A stretch of 64,000 nucleotides of DNA from Topomyia yanbarensis (taxonomy: Eukaryota > Arthropoda > Insecta > Diptera > Culicidae): positions 39,913,524 through 39,977,523 of the forward strand of contig NC_080670.1 in assembly GCF_030247195.1 (NCBI RefSeq), written 5' to 3'. Positions 31,101-43,100 of the stretch are shown piece after piece; the first letter of the stretch is position 1; every line of letters starts with the position of its first letter. A program made the translations under genes and the position numbers. A model generated the notes under the pieces. The model searched no databases and had not been told where the DNA came from. It saw only the letters and a list, made by a program, of their open reading frames with translations.

Positions 31101-34100
31101 GATCTATGCTTCGTCAATGCCAGAGATCAATCGCCGTATATTTCCACCGCCCTCACCCCGCTAGTAAAGTATGTTCGCCACCATCCGCCTCTACATCTTA
31201 CACTCCAGGACGTACCGCTTATGAAGTTTTCGAGCCACGCGCCCACCGTGTGTTACAATTATAAGCGGGCCGACTATAGCAGCATTTTGAATATTTTACA
31301 AAGTATTAACTGGGATTCTGTGCTAAGCAAGGATGATGTGAACTCCGCCGCTGAAACGTTCTGCCATATAATGAGCTACCTTATCGACCGTCATGTCCCA
31401 AAGTGTAATCAACGAAGTGATCAATCCCCCTGGCAGACAGCCGAGCTACGTCAGCTAAAAACTGCGAAAAGAGCAGCATTACGAAAGTTTACCAAACGCC
31501 GTACCTTGTCACTTAGAGCTTATTATGTAAGGCTCAATAACGATTTTAAAAAACTGAACAGTTTTTGTTTTTCAAACTACCAACGAAAAATGCAACGTAA
31601 GCTTAAGTCGGATCCTAAATCGTTTTGGAGATACGTCAATGAGCAGCGGAAAGAAACCGGCTTACCTTCTACAATGTTCTTGAATGGTGAAGTTGGGCAT
31701 GATTCACAAGCCATATGCAAATTGTTCGCCTCTAAATTTGCGAGTGTGTTCGTCAGTGAGACTCTGTCCTCGCAGCAGATTGACGTTGCAGCTAGCGGCG
31801 TGGCCCAACTCGAACGGTCAGTGAGTGAGATTCATGTGGAGCACTCGGATATTGTATCAGCAGCATCCAAGCTTAAAGCATCGTCATCTCCTGGGCCAGA
31901 TGGTGTCCCTGCTGTGTTTTTGAAAAAGTGTATATCTGGTTTGGTGGAACCTCTCTGTCAACTATTCAAAATGTCACTGACAACCGCGATTTTTCCTCAA
32001 TTGTGGAAAGCAGCTTTCATCTTTCCTGTCCACAAAAAAGGTGATAAGAGAAACATTGACAATTATCGAGGAATATCTGCGCTCTGTGCCATTTCCAAGC
32101 TCTTTGAGTTAGTCGTGGTGGAGCCAGTGTTTTTTCACTGTAAGGAATATATTTCTAAAGACCAACACGGATTCATGCCGAATCGATCTACGTCGACGAA
32201 TCTACTATCTCTAACCTCTTTTGTGTCCGAAGGGTTTGATGCGAATCAACAAACTGATGTTATATATACTGACTTATCTGCAGCTTTCGACAAAATCAAT
32301 CACGATATCGCAGTCGCTAAATTGGAAAAACTTGGCTTCAGTGGATCACTCCTGCGATGGTTTCAATCCTATCTCGTTGGCCGTCAACTCAGTGTGAACA
32401 TAGGTGATGCATACTCCAAACTGTTCTCCGCAACGACTGGTATTCCGCAAGGAAGTCATCTCGGACCATTAATATTCACTCTCTATTTCAACGATGTAAA
32501 CTATCAGCTGAAAGGACCACGGTTGTCGTATGCAGATGATCTAAAAATTTTCAACAGAATTAGGAGCCGATCGGACGCACAATATTTGCAGCAGCAATTC
32601 GACACTTTCAGCAGATGGTGTGAAAACAACCGAATGATTCTGAATCCGGCGAAATGTTCTGTGATATCGTTCACCAGAAAAAAAGATCCCATTGAGTTTG
32701 AATATAACTTGTCTGGAGCTCTTGTTTCCCGGGTGAGCTGCGTTAAGGATCTTGGAGTGCTGTTAGATTCGAAACTTACATTTAAGAATCACATTTCGTA
32801 TGTTGTTGGTAAAGCATCGCGAAGCCTGGGCTTCATTTTCCGTACGGCTAAATCCTTTACAGACATTTACTGTCTCAAAAGCCTATACTGCTCTTTAGTG
32901 CGCTCTACGCTGGAGTATTGTTCGGCGGTCTGGAACCCGAATTACATGAACAGCAGCGATCGAATTGAAGGCGTTCAACGAAAATTTATACGGTATGCTC
33001 TTCGACGCCTGCCTTGGCGCGAACCTGTTCGTCTACCAAGCTACGAGAGTCGGTGTCAACTCATCCAGCTCGATACTCTCCAGCGTCGTAGAGAAACTGC
33101 AAGAGCCTTATTCATCTCTGATCTTCTGTCAGGACGCATCGATTCTCCAGATTTACTAGAGCGAGTTAACATCCAAGCAAGGTCCAGAACGTTACGCGGA
33201 AACGTTCTTCTGAGAGTGCCGTTTCGACGAACTATTCAAACAGCTAATGCCGCTATCACGGGACTACAACGCCTCTTCAATCGTGTGTCGCACTTGTTCG
33301 ACTTTCATTTGTCTCGAATATCATTGAGAAATCGATTCCTGCAGTTTTTTAGATGTAATTAGTTTAAGTTTCCATCATTGGGGCCGAGTACGGCCTGTTG
33401 ATGTGCGTGATAAATAAATCTATCACTGATAGTTTTCGAGTTAAATGTTGAGCATTATTTGGAGTTCTGTAAATTTCTGTAGTTATACACTGACAGCAAA
33501 TTGTACGCTAAAACGTGACTAGACTAGACACGTTAGGGTGGATATACTTTTTCTCGCCGTTTCATCAGCTACTACGATTTCCAATAGCATTGAATCTCAC
33601 ATAAAGAAAAATTCAAGTATGTCTGTAATGAATTTGATGAATTAGAGCATAAACAAATGAAGCAAATAAAGACGTACCTTTGAACAGTTGTCAAAAATAT
33701 ATTGATTTTTCGACGGGATGGATATGTGAGTCGATTTGAAGTACATTTTACCTCGTTTTTAAATAGTTTATTTTCATTTCTTGCCGTTTGATATTAATTC
33801 CATTTTCTATTCTATCCTAAATGGGTAGGATGAAGTAGCCTGTAGTGTGTTATTTTCTATTCCAAACCACCGAATAACCTGGGACGTAAAGGTCTCCCGT
33901 TTCCATAAACATCTATCTTCTAAAATAAAATTGAGATTCATCCGGCCTCCCTCTACATCATCACTATAGTGACAGAACAATTCGACTGTTCCGAATCAGG
34001 CTCCAGAACTTCCAGGTTGCTTCATCTTGACTCGCTGCTATAACCAACCTCCTTATATGGCTACCGCATGCGTTTCTTTCTCGATTGCACATAACAACGT

Positions 34101-37100
34101 GGATTTTGAAGAACTAAATCCAACCACCGCTACGTAGATTTTTGGACCCGCCAGAAGTGTTTGGTTCAAATCGATCAACTCTAATTTCAGGTACAACATC
34201 TTTGTGGTTTGTATGGAATTTTTCGGTAATCTGCATTGGCATTTTTTTAAACCATACATATAGCGGAGTTACCGAGTTTGAAACAGCATCGTTTGTTCAG
34301 CATTTTGGAACAACGTCAATTAGTCAGCGAAAATATATCTTGTACGTGTGTATCACCCGCACGCAAGTACTACCAAGTGCTCTGATTGGAGACTGTGATA
34401 AATATGGTTTTGCATTCACGCATTAATGTTTACTGCACGTATCAGGATACAAACGCCCTTTATGCATTCTCATCCAGTTGAAGTTGAAGCGATAGCATTC
34501 AAACACACCAAAACCCGGCGAATGAAATGAAGAAATGAATGAAGTCTTCGTACTGTCCTCCAACAGCCACGGAAGGTTATCCCAAAACGGCACATGTGGG
34601 GAAAGAAATGTCACTGCGTTTGTTGTTATGTAAATGCATATCTTATCGTTTGGGACACCTATCTCCATTTGAAGCCGCACAGACATATCTATGCGGCATG
34701 ACGTTGCTATTTTACTTGTGCGGGAATTTTTGTTCTGGAAACGGCACCGAGGATTGTAAATTTGGCCAGCATATCAAAGCCAGAAAACATTTTTTAAAGA
34801 TACTCCATTGTGTCGTTGTTTTATAATGTTTAATATATGTTGGTATTTTTCATTGATTTCATGTGTTACACTGCTAACCCCATGCCTAAAAAAGTTACGC
34901 GGAGTACCAAGCCTCAAATTTGTAGATGTGTTTAGATACCAATGATGCGATGGAAATTCTATTTTCCCGTGACAAGTTCTTTTGCGTTCTAATTGTACTG
35001 CATTTATGTAATGCACAACGCATTTTTCCAGAATTGCTAAAGCCCTAGCGAAACACGAGCATTGCATACATACATTGTGTTAAAAAAAACTTGTCACAGG
35101 AAAATTGATTTATCATGTCGTAATGTTACCCGATTTTCGATTTTGTGGCATCTAAACACATCCATAAACTTGGGGCTATCGATATGTGAGTTTTGGATCT
35201 GTCGGAGGAGAGTGGAGGTATAGCAACTCGAAACAGCGTTACTACTAATATTGAGGTTTGGAGTTAGGAATGTTAAGTAATCGGGTTGATTCCCATTTAC
35301 GCTTATATTTTATATATATTTTCTCTCTCATTCATTTGAAGGTAGATCCAATGATAGACGATTGAGAACCACTAAATAATAGTGAATGACAAATAAAATT
35401 TGTACCACAATGTAAACATGTTGCCAGCTCATTTTTGAATCTGCTTCAGTTGCAAGTTTTAAAAAAGCACGCGTTGACTGTTTTGCTATCCAAACAAAGC
35501 ACACTTGATCAGAACTGGCACTGGTGCGACACGCTCGTAGTAAATTCATTTCCTTCTTCCGGAATGTTCGTTTAGTCAACCATCGTCCGTATGCCGTAGA
35601 CTTTTCCAGCTATGTACAAAGATAATGGTATCCAACTTTCACTGAATATACCATATACTAGTTTAATACGATACTTTGTAGGTCAACTTATTAGTACTGA
35701 GCCGGTTACAGTTTAAATTTAAGTTGAATGAATTGTTCCCAGTCGAAAAGAAATGAACCTAATGATTGGGTTTCGATTGGGAAACACTCATGTAGTCATA
35801 ATATATCCATTACCCTTTCTATTGCGCTATTGGTGCTGCTGAATTTCTCTCCCGAACCATTGGTTTCCGCCGGCACGGCCCAGCGAAACCGATGATGAAA
35901 ATACCCACCAAATACGAACATGAGCGAAAAGCAATGCACAGGCAACTGCAGAATTGCGTATAACTACTGACCAAAGCGACATTGACATTCTGCACGGGCT
36001 CGCTCGTTGGTAACTGCAATGAATTACCGGTTCGATAAATACGTAAGTCAAGTGGTTGTCGTGGACATATTAGAAAAGGAAACGTATCAAATCGTTTTAG
36101 TGATACTAATTACCAAGTCTCCACAGCCTGGAAAGAAAGAAACCAGCCAAGGCATCCTGTACAGTGGACAAATGTCTGTAGATAGTTAAATGAATAAGTT
36201 AACCCATACACACAGTGAGAGTAAGAGTTTCGGTTATTTGGTTTATTAGGCAAAAAGTTCTCAACCATTATGTGACCATCAAAATCCCAGAACACAAATA
36301 TTATTTCTCTAAATTTTGACTATGGTACGATATTCGCATCGTACAACAATATGTTGCCATTTCCAACATTTTGCATTAATTTTAGAATTTTTTATGTATT
36401 CATTCATGTTTATTTTCTGTTGGCCTAGATTCTTCTACACATGAACCGGGATCAACGGTTGCATTGCTTCGTTCCCAATAACACATTTTTGCCATTGAGC
36501 GAACAAACAAGTAGATTAAACACTAACAGAATGAGGACTAGGGATTGTCGAAACCGGAGCCGTTTAGACCCATCTTGTGTGTTTTCGATGGACGTTCTGT
36601 GGATATACCCACGCTAGCCGAAGTGCGAAAGGTAATTCGACGGCTGCAAACGGTAAGGCCGTAGGGAAGGATGGAATCTCGGCCGAACTTCTAAAAACCG
36701 GGAGTGACCTGCTGTACGAAGCAATCCACTGCGTGATCGAGATGATCTAGGTGGACGAAGATATACCTTCGGATTAGTTCGATCTAGGGATGTCCGATTA
36801 TCGTTCGATGAATCGATTAGCAGCTATGGCATTCGATTAATTTTCAATCGATTAGCAATTGTTAGATAAACCAAGTAATCGATTAATTTACTTCGACTAT
36901 TGTTACGTTTACTGCCAACAAACGAAAAACATTTCTGTAATTTAATTTGAGCGTGTGATACGTTTACTGGGTTGTTTCCGTTAACAACGTCATGGAATGT
37001 TCTCGCGGTAGGCGGTTTGAGATACAAACGAAGCGTTTTCAATGTTCAGCACTATTCGGAACGAATCTTCGGATGGTTCGTTACCATATTGAGCTTACTT

Positions 37101-40100
37101 TTAATTGTAAGTAAATAGAGCAAAAACTCTGAATATTCTTGCAGACGTATTAAAATATATGTTTAAGATTAGCATTTTTCAATCGATCTTTCGATTTTCT
37201 TAACGATTGGGTAGTCCCCACAAATTAGTATTTTGACGTTTTAGTTCTATAATATTATGAATTTTTAATTTGGAATAACCTTACTGAGGAAGCATCAAAG
37301 GCGACGCAGTTTTGTAGTGGTAGATACGGTATTTTCAATTGAACTGACAACCTTAAAATATATTTCATCTGCATGAAGTATGTTTTGGAGAAAAAAAACT
37401 TTCCAACCTAAAGAGTCGCTTTAGCAAATATGTGCGCCATCAAAGGTGCTAGAATAGTCCAATAAAAAGGATTCGTGGAAACCGAATTCACAAAAAAATA
37501 GTTAACGAAATTCACTTTTAGGCATCATTTTATCTTATTTAATAACAGAGGATGAAAGCACATGAACAAATAAAACCAGGTGTTTTGTGTCTTCATAAAA
37601 GTTACTTCTATCACATGTCTTACAATGTGGTAGTTCATTGTTTCTATTTTCAGATACACGGCTTAAAACAACAAGAACCACCCTAATCAATTAATAATAA
37701 TTCAAAGATCAGAGGATACAAAATGAACCAACTTCTAAAAGACATTACATCTGTTACTTGGATCATTTGATTATTACAATCAGGTACGTACAATCAAGTA
37801 ATTCAATATGGCCACCCCAAATATTCCGCAAAAGTGTACATTACAGCACATTTCACAAAATGTAGCATTTACCATGCAATTTGCAACCTTTGTTATGCTA
37901 TTTAGGCACTCCAAATTCTTGAGGAATCTTGATACAAATCCGCCCTGCCGTCTGAATGTGTGAGCAGATTTCACGAACGAACTAACTCATTGGTTGTTTG
38001 TAAACATTGTGCACCTTATGGCTGTACCGAACCCGATGGTGAAGATGCAACAGACATAGCTCGCGCGCGGTAGAGCTAAAAAAGAAACACAATCACGTGC
38101 GCTATTACATCTTACGTAATCTATTACTAAACAGATAATGCAACTGGCGCATTCATTTTTCATTTCTGCCGCTTCCACTTGCTCGATGTTTGCTGCCATT
38201 TTCAGGATTTAGAGTCAGCGTAAATAGAAGGTGCATATGGTTGTGTGACGCTAAAATACAACATGCATTGCGCTGATGAACCGATTTTGTCAGCACTATT
38301 TTAGACTGACAAAACTACCTTGTTTCTTCCTTTCAACGCTAATATCATTTTTCAATTTTTGTATAAAAAATTGAAAATGACATAGATTTTATTTTTTATT
38401 AATGTGATTAAAATCTGATTTATACAAATTTAGTTCATAAGCTACAGAACATCGCTGTAATTTATTTTGTTGTAAGTTGTATCAGTTGTACAAAATGTAA
38501 ATGTAAATGGCAAGACATATTGTCATGTGAGTTGACTAAACATCCTTCTATTATGTCACGTGACATACCGATTTTCTTTGATTTAACCACGTATTTTATA
38601 AAAACTGCTTAATTCTCTTCCGGTAAAACCTGTCGATATTTATGGATGAATTTTTTAAAACCCTAAATAAACCTTCGAAATCTAAGCATAAGCCGATGAT
38701 CGTATCAATTTGAATGTTTCGAGACTATTGAATAGGGGGTAGAGGTGGCATAATCGGATCATGACTGTGTTAAGTTATCTAGTCGCAAAGTTTCTAAATA
38801 TAAGAAGGTACTAGCATAAATTGAAATTAAAATTGTTTCTGCGTCTAAGTATGTGATAACAATCAATGCACAGGGAATACCGACCCATTTTTGATACCAA
38901 AATACCGATACTGAATATGAATAAGTACCGGTATTTTCGGTACCATGGAAAACTTTTATAAAAAAATATAGCTCACCTAGAGCTGAAACGCCACGCCATC
39001 AATTGCCATGATCTCTAGAAATCTATCCGGTAATCACGGGAGTCAAACGACAGACTAATCAGTAAAATGACGCAATATAAATAAATACAAATCACGACAA
39101 TAACGTTGTTGTAATTTGTATCCAGTTCTCCAATCCACACTGCACACTCAAAATTGTATGTAGACAGAGAACTCAGGAGCGACATGTAGTTGGAATGGGA
39201 CATATTGTGACAGAAGCATCAATTTGAAACGATACAAAACTCACATATGGCAAATGTAATTATGTCTTACAGAATTTGAACGGTAAGAGAACTGTTACTT
39301 CAGTTATGCGTGCAGTACATTCCTACATAGCGTATAGATGTAAGCTAGCAACTTTCGAACTGGAAACTCTCATTATTGCACAGTTTCACTCTAAAATTTC
39401 AAAGCATTTACAACGAGCAGAAAATAACGGATAACATGAAAGTTTTGGCCTTTTTCTATCATCAAATTAAACAATGTTCAGATTAGTTCCCCTTCGTCAC
39501 GTCTGTAATGCCGTTTAATTTTTATCTATAAAAGAACGAGCACCGTTTTAGTACCATTTGGATTTTAAATCTACATGAATCGTTTCGAATGGCGTGAAAA
39601 GAGTAGGTGTACTTAATAGGAAGGAGCCATGGTGTTCAAAGTAGAGGAGCAAGTATACCGTACTATTGCATTAGGCCTTTCACTGATTTGTGTTCGAGAG
39701 GTGGTAGAAGAAAGAATCCTTTTTTGGAGCATCTAGCAGCTATCGAATCTGAATAAACTGCGCTGCTGAAAAGCAATTGATTTCAAAGGAAATCTCGAGA
39801 TCAAAGGCGCTATATTGCTAAAATGTGAAATATTGTTGCGAAAATACACTCTGGAGTGTTTTTCGCTTATTTGGAAAATTTGGTAGTTTTTGCTTATTTG
39901 GTATTTTACCGGTACTGAGTAGGGTTCGCAGTGCCGACCCTTTTTGGCGAGAACCGGTACTACGGTACTGAAGCCCTCAGTACCGGTACTCGAATATTTT
40001 TTTTTAAATTCGAAAAAAGCTTCAAAATGAAATTGAATGCTCAAACTGATGACCTTCAAAAAAACATGTTTATTGTTTTTATTTGATTCGGAATGGCATG

Positions 40101-43100
40101 ACTCATTTCAGTAAAAAATATTTTTCGTATGCGGAACCTTCTTTTATTTCGAAATCTAGACCACTATGAAATCAATAACTGCTAAGCGGTGCGACTATTG
40201 TCGACTTCAACAGATGATAGATGTAAGAAACACTATTAATAACAGTAAATCAAAGCTAGAATGGCAGTAAATCCGAGCAGGTTGCTCGCTTTTCCTTTCA
40301 TGATTTTCGGTAAATTGATTTCGACCTGCATACCAAGGCTCTTTGCTTTCCTGTAAACTATGGAGTTTTGCTGAATTTTCCTATCACCAATAATTACAAA
40401 TCGCCCATTTGGAGTAGCTCACCAAGTCTAAAATTGTTAGCTGCTAAATCGCTGTTCGTTCTTTTATAAATAAAGGTTTAAGAGCAAACCAAACACATGA
40501 CTTAGACCATAGTTTTATTACGTGCCACCCAGTGAAAAATGGAAACCAATCAGGTGTGCGCCGCCACGCCACGCCGCCGCCGCCGATGATTTTGACACGC
40601 CGCCGATTTCAGGAAAAAATGGTCAGCGCGCCGATTGCCTTTTTTGTGCTGCGCCGCCGATCATATTTAAACTCGCGCCGAGTCCGTATTTGACTTGAAT
40701 GTGTATTGAGTGAAAGAATTTTGGTTTATTTTGCGATAATCTTTTTGGTTGTAATAGTTTTGTGTGATTTTTACCATTACCAATCTTGAGGCAGGATATT
40801 GTAGTCCATATGGAAACAAAGCTGCTTTCGAACCGCACGGCAATTCAGCAAGAAATTAAACTGTCACCGTGTCTGCGAGCGGTTTGCTTATGAACTGTGA
40901 ATTTATATAGTGTTCCGCTGTTTAAAGACTGGACAAGCGAATATCAGCCGAATAGGTCGGTAAAAGGTATTAAGATATTCAGAAGTTAAGCAATATACTT
41001 GTTCTAAGCTTTTCTTGTTTTACTAATCAATCAATCGATATGATAATAAAATAGCCTGGACAAAACTTTTGCTGACTTCCTACCCGCATAGTCATCCGGA
41101 TCGCAGCAATCAACCGTCAGTCTGTGGAAACCATAATACTCCCTACTGTCGAGTTCTCAGTAGTTAAAGACACAAGTTACTCAGTGCAAGAAAATATTCG
41201 GCTCATGCGGAATTGTCACTTTTTCATGGTTAGAAACAGTTAAAACTTAATGAACCGATATATAAGCCAGTACAATTGTTTCTACAAAATCTGTGTAAAT
41301 ATTTAAATAAAAATACGTTGTAAATTACCATCGCACGCGTGAATCACCATTCTACTCAAATTTGCACGCAAGCAAAGCTCGTATAGCGTCATGCCTTCGA
41401 TATAGTAATTCAAGCCGTACGACTTTTAACTATTAACCTTGGTCTGGTAGTTCAGAGGGTAAGGCGTTGGTGTCGTATAAGCCACCCGTCGTATAAGCCA
41501 GCCCCCGCCAGGAAGGATTCTTAGTAGTCAGTAGCCTCGTAACACTAGCCATGCAGTAGCACTGCACATTCCTAAAACCTGGCTGCAAAGTCTGCCGAAA
41601 TGAAACTTGGAACGAAAAACTAGTGCTAGACATACTTCTGTCAACATAATGGAAGGTTTTCTGTACGTTTACAACTGGTTCTCTCTAGAAAAATCCGCAT
41701 TTCAATTGTCTTATCCTTTGTTTCTCTTTTCCTTTAATTTACCGAAAAAGTCTACAAAATCAATACAGTAGAACTTTGCCGCAATCGAAACTACCATACC
41801 ATATTGACCTATTGTTCGAAAGTGATTCGATGTTTAACCTGTATTGGAAGCCGCACCATTTTGTAATTTTATCATGCTAAGGATTTTTTCCAACGATATA
41901 CGTGGGCAAAATATTGAGTGCGGTGTATCAAACGATCAGAGTGGCCCAGAAAACGTCCCGTTGATTTCTATTTCAATATTTCAGCAAAAAACATTATTGG
42001 TTATCCGCAGAATCTCGTGCTCGTGATTTTCTATTGAGAGTGGAGACCTTCTTTAGCGGTGGGGATACAGTTGACTGCTTGTCTGCTGTATCTTTGGGAT
42101 TATTTGCTTCTCTCATGTCTGACGTCCAGGTCTTCATAGTTAAAGCTGTATTGGTGCCGACGGTCGGATGTTGTATCTTGCTTCTTGCACTTGCGCGTGA
42201 GCAACGTCGCCTTTTTATCCTCACCGATAGTGCTAACAGTTGATTTTGGGGTGCTGGATGCTGTTTAGCAGTTGTCATTATGTCCTGAACAACTGTTACA
42301 TATTTGGGAACCGTTTGTAGGTATTTGTATAGAGATCACTGTTCAAATAGGTATATCGTCGATGAGTCGGCAATTCGCTGAGATGCATTCTCGTTTGTAT
42401 ATGTATCTTTGTATTGCGCAAGGATTGTTCACGATGTGGCGTCTGATGTTAATACATGCGCGTAAGAATTTGCATGTTATGGGGACAAAGCGTGGTTTAT
42501 TTAATAGTTCCGTGATTTTTAGTTGAATAATCGATCCGCATTCTCAGCATAAAGAAATTTCTCCAAGTATCAGGTTAATAAATTCTATTTCACTTCACTC
42601 GGTTGTATAGGTCTGGCTCAGGTAGAAGTAGAAATTAGACTGAAGACCAGGTATTGTTATTTTATCTCAGAGGAACATTTATTAAAATGAATGGCATAAA
42701 ACTTTGCATGCTTTCTGAAACTGTGTTAGCATCGATATTCGTAACAGTTGGCATTGCAAGTATTAGGAGCGGTTGTTTAAATTTATCTTTAGTAATCGCA
42801 ATTTTGGATATTTACTTTTATTTTTTTCCATTTTCTCAAATAAAATTAATTCCCGGTTAAAAAACAGTGTTATGCTTAAAGCTGATGACACCGCTACGTC
42901 ATCAATATTTGGTTTAATTTTGACACACGCAGACACAATAGTCAATATAGCAAGATGATTGAGCAAATTACTACTTTCCATCCATATAAAAAAATATCCC
43001 ACGCCGCTTTGCGCCGCCGCCGCCGCCGATGATTTTAGCAAACGGCGTCACGCCGATACGCCGCCGCCGCCGGCCCAAATCACACCTACGCCGCCGATTA

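Noticed and set aside
41437..41500. tRNA-like TGGTAGTTCAGAGGGTAAGG
   Set aside because: It resembles an A box, but no B box (GGTTCGANTCC) or cloverleaf follows, so neither a tRNA nor a SINE head can be supported.
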